Part shown: piece by piece, positions 36,419 to 48,585 of the stretch
Position numbering within the stretch: the stretch's first letter is position 1
Layout of the letters: each line of letters begins with the position of its first letter
Source: Chaenocephalus aceratus
Lineage: Eukaryota; Chordata; Actinopteri; Perciformes; Channichthyidae
Direction of reading: 5' to 3'
Assembly (NCBI GenBank): GCA_023974075.1
Contig: CM043800.1
Location: 27,310,952-27,374,951 of the forward strand
DNA: 64,000 nucleotides
Program-made: the position numbers and the translations under genes
The notes under the pieces: generated by a model
The model's input: only the letters and a program-made list of their open reading frames with translations
Database searches by the model: none
What the model was told of the DNA's origin: nothing

Positions 36419-38837
36419 CAATGAGCATAAAGCACTGCTGCAGAGACTGAGGAACTGCCAGTAGACCTGTTAGTGTGTCCATGAGTGTGTGTGTTTGTTT
36501 ATGCTGCGTTGTTGTCTTGAGCTGTTAGGGTGTTTTAACAAGGACATGCTTGATGTACGCAAGGCTACAATTTGCGAGTAAGGTCATTGTACACGCTGTC
36601 CTCCTAATCACCCTCCCCTCTAACCACACAGACACACACAGCCACCTTTTTAATATGAATTCTGTTGTGTCGAGGAAGGGAGGATGGGGCGCGGAGATGA
36701 GGAGTGGGGGGGGCAGAAAAGGGGACAGAGGATGGAGAGAAGCAGTCAGATGGCATACGGGTAGAAAAGAGGAGAGGAGGGCTGATGGAGGAGTGGAGGG
36801 ATGGGGGGATGAAGATGGAAAGGAAGAGAAAATAAGGGAGGTAGAGCCGTGGTGGAGGGGAAATCGTTTATCCTGCAGCCCAGGTAAGGGTGACCTGTTT
36901 GTCTCTGTCGGCCTCTGTTACTCCCCTGATGTCTCTATAATAGGCCTGTAAGGCAGAGAGACACGACAGCACAAAGCAGCGGCCCACAGTAACAGAGGCT
37001 CACAGGAGCGCTGAGGCTCCATTCCCCCCCCGTGTAACTTCTGGTAATTCCCAGAAATGTCCGCTAATGAATTTAATGGCACCGTTTGTTATTTCCAATG
37101 ACTTGATTTGAACTAATGCGGCTTAAAGAAGAAAAAAACCCACGCTGTATTCAGTTCTCTCGCCTAAAGAAACAAACTCTCCAGTGAAGGGTTTGGAGCT
37201 TTAACCTACATTTCTGAGTCTGTATGTATTCATCAGAGAAGTATTTTTTTTCCTTAGACATGCCTGCATCATGGCTCTATGGAAGGCAATGTCTCTCTCT
37301 GGACTGTTGGTCGACCACTTATATTATTTTTTGTACAGACATTTATTGAGGATGAATTAAACAGACTTTTGTGATCCCCTGACTTTTCTTTTACCTCCAT
37401 CATAAGATTAATATTCATAGTTTTGACTGAAAAGTCTCAACAACTAGATGCAATGTGGAAATTAATTCAGTAAAAACATTCATGTTCCCACTCCCATGAA
37501 TTCTAAGAGCTCTTGTTTCTTGAATTTCATTGTGCCATCATCAGGTCCTAATATCAACATTTCTTATACTTTGATTAATCAACAATACCTGCCCGACCAA
37601 TGACAATTCCATCAGTCTTAGCATCACTTTTTGCTCCATGTTAATAATTCGCAAATATTAGCATGCAGACACAATTAAGATGGTGAACATGGTAAAGATA
37701 CAGCTATACATCAGCATTTTAGCATGATAGTAGTTAGTCCAAAGCAGAGCTGTACCTTAGAGCTGCTTCGGTGAGGCTGCCTTTTTATTTATTTATAATA
37801 TATAGCTTTTCCCTGATATACAATTTTGCATGACTGTTCATCAGACAGTGAGATTCATTGTAGAGTAAATGTGTCGACACTCCACGACAAACACACTCCT
37901 GCAATCCACTGAACACCACAGATTGATGACTTATAATAGTGTATTCATGGGAGAATATTTCCTTAAGGAGGTATAGATCTAGCTGGAAATGAAAAAAATA
38001 TGCCAGGCAGCCAGTGTCTCTTTGATTTGTCTCTCAGCTCACTTCCTCCTTCTGTTTTTCATTTCACTCTTTTCCTGTCTTCATGATGCACGAATGACAG
38101 CCCTGTCTTTGCTTGTTATGGAATCACCTCAGTGAAGATCTGTTTCATTACTTTGATTTGAAAATAAAACACTGCGATGGCAAAGTTGTAAATGAGTATG
38201 GATGAGAGGGAGAGAAAGACGAGGGTGAGGAGAAAGAGAGACGAGAGGAAAGCTTAGCCTAGAGCGATGGAAAGTTGTAATAGATGTTATTCGAGCAGAA
38301 GGAGGATAAAAAGCATGTAGGCGTTTATATGGAATTAAGATTTGGGTAGTCATTACCATATTGTCTATGACTTCTTGGTTTTTCAGAGGATTGCATTGGT
38401 TTTTCTCAGATTACTTTCCCGAATAATACACAGGGATACAGTAACACATTTAAAACGGGGTGCCTTATCAAGAATATTAAAAAAGCTTTACTTTCACTCA
38501 AGAACAACACACAAAGAATGTTAGAATAAAAGGCATACACATATTTGTGAAGCCACTGCTGCCAAACTCTTGACTAGAAGTTCTTTTTTTATAATTATAA
38601 TTTAATTCACAAAACGATGAAGTGGGGAATCATAAAATTACATTATAGAATACATGAAAAACAAACAAGACTTAGAGAGGAAGGCTTTTACTGACAGGTT
38701 GGCCATGAGAAGTGCAGGATACTTCTGCTCAACCGGCACCTCCCTGTCATCCTGAACTGTCACTGCAGAGCCAATCGTCTGTTGACATGTTCCCACCTTA
38801 ACGTCTGTCAACACAGCCTGCGAGACGCACTCATTGG

Positions 38838-39222
38838 GTGTTTCTCAATGTCGAGTACGCTTGCTTGGTAGCACACGTCTTCTGAGTCACTTGCTTCAGA
38901 AGCGAGGCAAGAATACTTCATGGCATTCGGAAAGTATGCCAGGAAGGCGAGCAAGTGTGCAGGTGTGCGTCATATGAGAGGCCCCGTCTTACATTTTCCG
39001 CCACAGATTTGGGGAAATTGGTCCGTGCGCAAAGCATTGTGGGGATTTTAAGACCGCGGAGTCTACACATGTGCAGCCTCGAAATTTCTCGCTATGAAGT
39101 ACGCCAGGCTCGGTAGAATTCCAAGTATGCTGGAGATTGGAACAGTCCTTCGGCGGCACTCGATGATGTAGTATGCTTGAACTAGTGTCTCTGGATCAGC
39201 TTTACTCGACATTGAGAAACAC
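38838..39222. mobile_element. 385-bp MITE with 20-bp perfect terminal repeats
   Basis: GTGTTTCTCAATGTCGAGTA at the left is matched exactly in inverse at the right. No clear target duplication: the right end runs straight into an (ACTC)n array. Superfamily not assigned. Confidence 0.8.
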
Positions 39223-39319
39223 TCACTCACTCACTCACTCACTCACTCACACACACACACACACACACTCACTCACTCACTCACTCACTCACTCACTCAC
39301 TCACTCACTCACTCACTCT

Positions 39320-39376
<57 letters not shown>
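39223..39376. repeat. Compound (ACTC)n-(AC)n-(ACTC)n-(CT)n microsatellite
   Basis: About 150 bp of low-complexity repeat directly abutting the MITE at 38838-39222. Confidence 0.95.
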
Positions 39377-39378
<2 letters not shown>

Positions 39379-42300
39379 GTCTTTTCTTAAACACATTTAT
39401 TGGTAATGTGTTACCTACACACTGGATGGGTTATGCAATGTATCCAAACCAAAGGCCCGGGACCCCTTTTGAGAGTCACTAAAGTTACAAGACCTTGATT
39501 TTAAGGGTTATAAGACAACACAGTGTTTAGCCTATATCCCCAGGACTTCATTTATTTCTGTTAAGATAGCACAATTACATTTATAAATAAAGTTTGGATT
39601 ATCATTTGAGATATTTATCTCACAGACAAGGGCAGTGTGATTTGACTGTGACTACACGCTGCTATATCCAGAGCTTTCCCTCTCTGATAAACATATACCC
39701 CAGGATTGCTATGGGATGGAACTAACAACTGTGTCATGACTCATGGCAGGTGTATTGCTTAGGACCCGAGGCAGCGCAGTGTTGAGTGTGAAGTTGTTTC
39801 AATGAGTGTTTCTTGAGCGAGATGCGAGCAGCAATGCCTGAGGCAAAGCAATCAGCCGTTCTGAATAGGGACGTTTTGAACAGGTACTTCACTTGTAAGG
39901 TAAACTGAAGAAGTCTTAAGTGTTAGAAAAGAGATAAAACTGGTTGCCAATCAAATGCAGTTTATTTTGTAACCTTTATAATCCCCATCCATATGCTGTC
40001 CCTTATGAAAGTTTAGAACAGTACAAGGCATTGTTTCTGCAGCTTATAAAGCGTCTTTTGTTTACACTAATATATTATTTCTCCTTACTGCTGAAGCATC
40101 TCTTGTTTTACAGTAATCTTATGAAGCTTCTTTACGACAACGCTGCACATTGTTCGTTCAGCTTATAAAGTGTTTCCTGCAATTTGTTCTATGTCGTTCT
40201 TTGGAGCTTGTACGGAAATAAATGCTGTTGTTTGTATTGTACATCCTGGAGGGGGACGTAATTCTACCTTTGTAGATCAATAAAACAGCAGTGTATTCTA
40301 ATATATTCCACTCACCCTCCTAATCCATCCTCTCCTATTAGCAAACATATTGCATGCTGGCTGCAATGGCTGTTATGTAATTTGTTTGTAGCCTTTATTT
40401 AACCAGGTGAAAGCCCCTTGAGATCAAAAGATCTCTTTTTCAAGGGTGACCTGCAGGACAATTAATAGTATGGGCTTGCTGATTAAGATATTTAAAGCAT
40501 GAAGAACCCAAGGCTTTTATTTGTGTTCAAGTTTCTGCGTATCTTCTTGTTTATAGTCATTTTCTTTTTGCTTCCTCTAGCAAATGTTTGTTTGCGTGGA
40601 AAATGAGCGCTGCCTTTGTGTTTGTGTGAGATTTGAGAGTGCGTACAAGAAGACGAGGAACAGTTTCAACACTTATCCTTGACTTTTCCTTTACCTGCAT
40701 GCAATTAATTACTGCCCAGAATAGCAGCTCTGGGATCAGCTGCTCAGGAAATGAAAACACATCAGTGTAAATGCAAAGCCAGTCAACTCTGGGAGTGTTG
40801 TTGTGCACACGCTGAGACCTTGTACCGCCATCCATTTGCACTGACAATCATTATCGCGTGAAAGCAGTGGTCTCCAACTCTATTCCAGAGGGAATGTGTG
40901 TGTTCACAGTCCCACAGTAATCCATATTCACTCTCTTAATTGGTTCAATTAGTTCTCTCAGATACTGTATTAATTTTACACTCTGCCTGTCCCCAGATAA
41001 AGTCCAGTTAACATATTACTGGGCAGAGGTTACAAATTGGGTTCCCAGTGGTGAGGCTTAATACACAGAGGATTTGAAGTCATTTATGTGGTTGAGTGAG
41101 CTAAAAACGGTATTGCTGACACTGTAATGATGGAACACAAGCATCTTGGCCTCACCGTGTAGTCTTAAGCAAGACTTACACTCGTGGGTATTCACTCACA
41201 CACCCACACACATATCACACACGGTTAGCTACACAACGGGAGGTAAATATCCATTATTATTATTATCAGGTTTATGAACACTAAGTAGCCCTTTAATGCC
41301 CCACTCTCTCTCTCTTTTTCAATTCATTTGAATTTAAATACTTTCAAAGAGGCTTTATTGGAATTATCTTGTTAAAACACAGTGTCCAAATTGGTAGTAC
41401 AGTTTTTAAAATGAAAACAATACCAAATAAATTAATCATGTTAACAATGTTTTGTGATTTAAATATCAAGATAAGAAAGCCGAACATAACTGGATTGATG
41501 AAAATAAAAGTATAAAATGAATACATGTACATAACAGTATGTGTACATATTGAGTCTGTACTTGTTCAGGGTAGATCTGTGTTTGGTGTCAGTCCCTGTC
41601 CTTAGGTACCCTGCAGCTCAGTGTCTTTACGGCCAGACGGCACCACATATTGGTTAGTTTGTTTGTGTCAGTTGGTGATTCAGTTTAGTTTTCTGGCGTA
41701 TTTTATACATTAGTTGATTCTAATAGATTTGTTGTCAGACTGGTCCTGAGGCAGAGCAGAGTTGGAAAGTGAACTTGGCGTCAGGAACAGCTGAGAGAGG
41801 GGACTATTTTCTTAGATCAGCTCTTGATTTTTGAGGGTCACTGTTTTTTTGTTTAGATATGCCAATATTTTATTGCTTTTTTTAAATTTTGATGTGTAAT
41901 TATTGAGATCTGCAGGCGCTGTTCATGTTTTTTCTGTTTAACCGCAAGATGTTCGTGCAGGACTCTAAATGCATGGGAAGAGAGCACACCCCAGCATAAA
42001 GGAATATTGACTTTATGTCAGATCAAGTAACGTTAGAACGTGGAATTTGAGTGTTCATTTTACTTTCTTTGCATATAATTCCCTGTGTGCCTTCTATAGT
42101 GTTTAATTTATTGCATTTCCAGGAACTCTGAGATTTTGATTTTGATTAAATTATCTCCTAACTTGTTTAATGTCTTTACATTATTTATCAAACCAATGGG
42201 CATTCCTAGGACTTTATGGATTTTTATTTTGACTGTTTCACTTTGCATACAGTTTACTCTGTCATATCAAGGCATATAATAAGGTTTGTATGACGGGGAT

Positions 42301-45300
42301 GCTGATTGCTTTGTGGAACTCTTCTGTGCTGTTTCTGGCCCCTCTGTACAATTATATGGTTCTGTGGGTTGTGGAGGTGTGCTATTGTTTGTCACTGTCC
42401 TCGGGGGAAACACAGTAATTTGGCTGTGTGGAGGCAGCGGGGTCAATGTTTTGATTGTGAATGCACTGAGAGAGAGAGAAAGGATCCAGATCTGTTACCA
42501 TGTAATCAACGGTGCTGTTGCCAAGAGGTGAGCAAAACGTGTGTATCCTGAAGAGTCTCTAATAACCTATTGTTCATTATGTACAGACCCAGGGTTTGAC
42601 AGAGCTGCAGGAGGTCTCTGCCTTTCTTGTTGACCTGGAGGTCAGAGTTAGAACGAGGAAGGTTAGTTAGATTTATTTTGTCTCAATATTGATGTTACCT
42701 TGCTCTCTACTGTACTCGGGTAAAGAGCCAGTATGTGCGCTCAGTTCTCCACAGACTAACACACTTCCCTGGGCCTGGAAGCTACAGATCTGCTCATTTA
42801 GATGGAGGGAAGATATTTTCATCAGTGTGGCGGAGCAGAGGGGGAATGTAGACGGCCCTTACATCTATCTGTTTGAGGGTTAATGAGGCCTTGTTTTATT
42901 TTAAGCCACATATTGGGGTAATGCAGTTGGATAGTTCTTCTTTGTACCAGACAATAGGGGGGGGGGGGGAAAGGAAGTGAGTGAGTGCAAAAGCCTGATC
43001 TTCACTATCTCTCCTGAAGGACCAGGATGTCTGGGATGTTGCTGCTTTAAAAAAAATTAATTCAGGGGATTCACTATTGCATCTAATATTTCACATGGGA
43101 ACTGTTAAAGGCTTCATTTACTATTGATACATTCAAATATGAACAGTTTTTAAAAAGAGATTTACAGTCATCTTTTCACCTATGTCACAAGCACAACAGC
43201 ATCTTGGATTTTAAGCTGTGAGCAGCATCGCTATAGCTCCATCTGTATTTAATAACTTCATTATAGCCTGAAATCCTGCCTGGGGTTGCACAACATTCCC
43301 ACTATAGAGTAGTGTGAAAAAAAACCCAGATGTGAGTGAGCCGTTAAGATCCCTGCTTCAGCCTGTAGAGGCAGCGCTGAGTATGCACTTTTAGTCACAC
43401 AGCATGATTCAAAGCATGACCAAACGTGGACCTCAAAAAGGCTTGCCGTCCTCTGTTGGTGAATGTGTAACAACCGCAAGGTCCACCACACACATATATC
43501 ACACACACATATCACACACTATACCACACACCACACACACACACTGAACCCTTTTTAAATCAATGTTGGCAAGAGAAATAAGCGATTGAGTTAGTGATAT
43601 GCTAAACTATGTGGCTTAATGGTCACTCTCCCTTAACGACTGAGTTAAAGATACTGCCCAGCCAGGAAATGGGGACCAGCTTGAAAGAAACGGACACACA
43701 CTTTTACATGCACGTGCACATGTCGTCAAACAAATGAGGCGGTTGCATTAGTGTCTGTCCGGTGAATGGAGAGCTTGTATTGATCTGCAGGGAGAAGCTC
43801 GTACATCAGTGTGGTTTGGCAAAACGCCATTGAGGTCGAGGAGAAATGTTGTACAGACTTGCATACACATTTTTATTCTTAACTTTACAAGAATAAACTG
43901 GCTTTCCGCATTTCAAATGTGTTTTGTTATTTCAATCTTATTTGAAATGTTTTCCCCCCATTTGTCTTTCCACTGTCCTCTCTCCCTCTCTTGTGTACCC
44001 ATAGGTGTACAGCTCAAGGTTTCACATAAAAGTGTCCGTATACTCCAGTACAATGCCGATAATGTTTGTGCAGCGTTTGCAGCTCTAGGGAGCGTCCTTT
44101 CTTTACTCTACGGTGCTATTTGTGGGGTCTGAAGGGGCCAACTTTGAATACCAGGATGATTCAGCGGTAAAGGGTCAGGATGTATGATAATGTCCCATGG
44201 GGAACATTTCCATATAATGAACACAGTACATCTTCTTTAGAGGGCCTCTTGAGGAACGGCGATGAGGACACAGATAAAGATAACGAGAGAAAGGAAGACT
44301 TCAAGAATGAGAACCAGAGAATAAAAGATGAAGACAGAGAAGAGAAAATGAGAATAGTGGAGACAGCAGTAATGAGAGAGAAAATGTAATGGGAGAGCCA
44401 AATAAGTGAAAGAGAAAGAGGTGATGTTAATGCGGTGCAGCCGGCAGTTTGGGTCCCTCTGCACCACTTGTGAACTCCTGGCTGTGTTGAGCTCCTACTC
44501 TCTCACATCAGCCTCCTGCTGCTACTGTAAGAAGACGCATTGAGAGAAAGATTTTTGTATGCATTTATTTATGTGTATCTGAAAGCCCTTGTGTCGGGAA
44601 GCTAATAACACATTTTCATGCTGGCTCTTGATTTGTATAGATAAAAGAAGCCATCATGAGCCCCATAATGTGAGCTATTTAGTGCACCATTTGAAGCAAG
44701 CTGCCAGGTCTGTCACTCACACAAACTTCCAAATCTCTTCGTGACAAGCCTGGGCTTTTGTCATGAAGTCTTGAACAATAATGTGATATAGCGATGACAG
44801 ACATGCGAACACGCCCAACACACAACCCCGCATCTGTCGAACACTCATTACTCTCTTCTCCATTGTTTTGCATAGAAACAACTGGCACAAGCTGCAGAGC
44901 CAAACCAGGTTAGACCAATTGGCTGCCTCTTTTCATGAACACTGCTGCTGGAGCCGGTTCCACATGGCACACAAGTGTGAAATTGGTGAGTAGATTACAT
45001 GTGAGTGCGATGATGTGAGAGCAGCTGGTCCTTCTTTACAGGTCAATACTGATCAAACATGGCTGATAATGTGTGCAGTGCAGTCCATTTTTCACTTCAT
45101 CGAGGTAGATATCAGGACACTGGTGAACTCTCATTGGAAATTGTGTTTATTGATAACAATCCAAAAGACTATATAGTGTAATTTCCACAAACATCTGTCC
45201 CTTGATTTATTTTTACACTTTATTAAAAAATACATGTTTTTACAAAAAAGGACAGCAAACTTATATTTCATTGTTGATCCCTGCTAATGAGAACATTAAG

Positions 45301-45767
45301 GGTAAAAATAGGGTAAAAAAAGGGTTGTATTATCACTGGCCCCACCATTGTAACCACTGGCCCGGAGCATTCGTCCAAAAAAAAATCGACTAATAATGAA
45401 GAAAATTAACACATTTGTTGCAATAGTAATTTATGCACTAACTACATTACTACTTGTACTACAGCATTTGAATCATCAGTTCTTCCTCATTTTCCTCAAT
45501 TGTTCATATTTGGTTTATTAAAATAATGATATTGTGGTCATTGTTAAAAAATGTCTGCTATTATCATGAGTATTATTATTTGTATAATGCACTTTCTGCC
45601 TTCCTGTCATTAGGAGTTAGAAATGTAATGGCTATAGATTAGATTAGATCCTTCATTATCCTAAACTGCTGGGACATTTCCCTAAAGCCAATACCTTTAT
45701 ATTTTCTACTCTTCACTTACTTGTCAGCATAGGTCGGCATTGATGTACAGAGCCGACAGAAGACCTT
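39377..45767. other. Intergenic stretch without recognised genes
   Basis: AT-rich. A dispersed-repeat fragment near 40.39-40.46 kb (CTTTATTTAACCAGGTGAAA, followed by AAGATCTC and TTTTCAAGGGTGACCTG) and an imperfect CA array at 43.49-43.54 kb are the only structured parts seen. Confidence 0.45.
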
Positions 45768-46727
45768 GGTTGCGTTCCGATAATCCAAAAATCAGCTCCT
45801 AAATTCTAACCCTATCTCCTATTCCTTGACCTCTGAGTGAAACGTCACGGGGTTAAGGGATAGTGGATAGGAGAATTCAAAAGGACTTAGGAGAAGAGAC
45901 TGCGGTACTTTAGAGAATCCGAATGCACTTTCACTATCTGACGTTTTATGATGCGCCAGCGGACGTCATTGTGTGCGTCTGCTGCTGGGGGGAAACTATG
46001 GAAACTACAGTTTTCTATACAGCGGACTACAACATGGATGTTTAATAAGAACGAGGGACTACTGTAAACTCATCTAGAGACTCTGCACCGTGCTCTGATG
46101 CTGTTGCTTTGCTTTATGAACGAGGACAACAGAGAAACATATTCTTCATGACCAAAGTTGGAATTGAAATAAAAAAAGGAAAGTGAAACTTATGCTCGTC
46201 TCCCTCTCCCTCCAGTCCACATTATACACATGATCCCAATATGTATGATTGTATGAACTATGAAAATATCTTAAAATCAATACAGATGTATTTATTATAA
46301 ACGTTAGTCCTTAACATCTATCACTGTGTATATCACCATTCAAACATCTTTTAAAAGTTGAAAAACCCCACACAGCTCAGTGAAATGTTGACTTATTTGA
46401 TCATTTCAGTAAAAACTAACGTTGACTCTAGATGAGTCCGTGGTTTTATTGAACATCCATGTTGTAGTCCGCTGTATATAAAACTGTAGTTTCCATATGT
46501 TTCCCCACAGCAGCAGACGCACATTCATGACGTCCGCTGGCGCATCATAAACACGTCGGATAGTGAAAGTGCAGTCGGATTCTCTAAAGTACCGCAGTCT
46601 CTTCTCCTAAGTCCTTTTGAATTCTCCTATCCACTATCCCTTAACCCCGTGACGTTTCATCGAGGTCAAGGAATAGGAGATAGGGTTAGAACTTAGGAGC
46701 TGATTTTTGGATTATCGGAACGCAACC
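45768..46727. mobile_element. 960-bp foldback element with arms of about 300 bp
   Basis: GGTTGCGTTCCGATAATCC at the left recurs in inverse at the right. Similarity continues inward through CAGCTCCTAA, TCTCCTATTCCTTGACCTC, GCGCCAGCGGACGTCA, GTCCGCTGTAT and ACTCATCTAGAG to about 46085 and 46421. The loop of about 330 bp has no ORF of note. No convincing target-site duplication. Probably a non-autonomous DNA transposon. Confidence 0.85.
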
Positions 46728-47703
46728 CTGGAACCCATTGTCTTTTAAATGTACTTACAAAATTAAGCTAATAATCTCTATCAATGCTGATATCATTGGA
46801 TTATAGTTTAGCCCTGGCTTGACCCATTTGCCGCGCTCAGCTAAGTGATCAAGGAACCAATACAACGCCTCACTGCCCTCGGTCAATACCCCGGTCTGAC
46901 CTATTGGCTGAGGTGGAGAGAGGAGTAGATCTATAGCATTGACAGCCCCCCCGTCCTCCTCTTCTCTCTCATTAGATCCACTCTATTAAACTCCTTATGC
47001 ATCTGTCTGTAGGCTGCTGGGCCGGGGCTGGGAAGCAATTGGAGAGCCCCATTGGTGGTCTCTTAGCTCCATTATAGCTGAGGAACCGACACAAAAGTGC
47101 ACAACGTTTCCAGGTTGTAGATAACCCTGGACTGAATTTAGATTGCAACAGTATAAATTGTAGTTCAGCATTAAGTGTTTGTGGTCATGTTTGGCAGTTG
47201 TGGTTTTAACATGCAGTAAAGAGAACAACTACATGTGCATAGGAATAGATGCATATCTGTTTGGTGGTGATCTGGAATGATATTTTTTAAAAGTACTTGT
47301 TTGCCCTCTGTGCAATAATTAGATTATGAGTAAATACGAAGCCAGTAGCCAATAAGCTTAGCACAAAGACTGGAAACAGTGGAAAACAGCTATAGTAGAC
47401 TTACTCCAAAATCAATCTAGTGCATATAACCATCATTTATATCTAGCTTGTTCATCTGCACAAAAATATAAATTGTGAAAACAACAATTCTGTCTTTTAG
47501 TTTAAAATAATAAACACTTGCATAAGTAATATTTTTCATGCTGTATCTTAAACATTATTGGTAAGGATTAAACAAACAAAGATGTAACCTGAAAGATATG
47601 GTTTCTCCCCATTTCCAGTCTTTACCAGCTGCTGGCTTTAGCCTTATACTTGAAAGACTGATTTGAAATGTTTGTTGGCGCTGTACAGTATATGCAAGAG
47701 GCA
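46728..47703. other. pitpnc1 3' UTR and flank (probable)
   Basis: Lies just past the pitpnc1 stop (minus strand). It includes the dispersed repeat at 47335-47650. No clear AATAAA was found on the minus strand close to the stop. Confidence 0.4.
47335..47650 (-). repeat. Dispersed teleost repeat, copy 2 (inverse)
   Basis: Contains AGCTTAGCACAAAGACTGGA, CTAGCTTGTTCATCTGCAC and GGTTTCTCCCCATTTCCAG blocks, resembling the 34.1- and 61.6-kb copies read in the opposite direction. It lies within the expected 3' UTR of pitpnc1. Confidence 0.45.
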
Positions 47704-47846
47704 TCATTCAGGGGTGGAGTGGAGGCGGCTGTGTGGCAAAGGGGACTCGGACATGTCCACCGTCATCACTCCCATCTTCTTTAGGGAGCGCTCATCTGTC
47801 ACTGAGATGGAGCGAGAGAACACAGGACGAGAGGCAGCCGGTGGGC
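47704..47846 (-). CDS. pitpnc1: pitpnc1 last coding exon, short C-terminal tail
   Basis: Acceptor CTCTCAG; stop TGA at 47704-47706. The 47-residue tail (GPPAASRPVFSRSISVTDER...) is Ser/Arg-rich and differs from the longer mammalian main-isoform tail. It includes RSISVT, loosely like a 14-3-3 site, a known partner of PITPNC1. Another terminal exon may exist for other isoforms. Confidence 0.8.
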
Positions 47847-48390
47847 CTGAGAGAGAAAGAGACATTTCTTTAATTGTTCCTTTTCCCATGTCCACAATTT
47901 TTGCTTCTGTAGTTGCTTTGACAACACAAATGTGTTTCATGTTATGCTAACAAAGCAAATTAAAGTTGAAGTTGACGGATATAAAGATGAAGAGAGAATA
48001 ACATACACATGACATGAAAGAAACAACGGTACAGAGATAAAAGGGGAAGAAAAGCAACAGAGGCACTGAAATGAGAGATACAGAGGGACAACTGTGTTTG
48101 GGTTTCCAATTAATTTAAGTATACTTAAGATCTGTGTCATATACTTAGATTCCCATTAGTTAAATCCCTCATTGGTATTCAACCCACACACTCGGCTTTT
48201 CATTAGACTCTCTTGAGCAAATGACATCCATTTACTTTTATTACGGCAGATGAATGAAAACTATAATTCGGCCTGTGCAGAGACGGACGCAGTGGCATCA
48301 TTTGTCCTGTAGGGGGTCATGGCGGTGCAGCGAGCTGCAGCAGGTTGAGCAATGACTGCAGATGTGTTGCAGCTTGATGTCTCTCATCAT

Positions 48391-48426
<36 letters not shown>

Positions 48427-48486
48427 CTTTTGATATCTCTCACATCAAGCAGAGGTTCACCAAACTAACCAGCAGGGGGCAGGGTG

Positions 48487-48585
<99 letters not shown>

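Larger units (their letters stand above)
34531..38837. other. Intergenic stretch without recognised genes
   Basis: Contains a CA microsatellite, a short LINE 3' tail and a GA-rich low-complexity patch (about 36.68-36.86 kb). Frames through these are not credible genes. Confidence 0.5.

Noticed and set aside
36550..36951. 133-residue frame
   Set aside because: GA-rich low-complexity sequence; composition gives Gly/Arg/Glu runs.
43809..44132. 107-residue frame
   Set aside because: No recognisable domain, no convincing splice sites.
44180..44389. Charged 69-residue frame
   Set aside because: GAGA/AAG-rich low-complexity DNA without splice sites or similarity.
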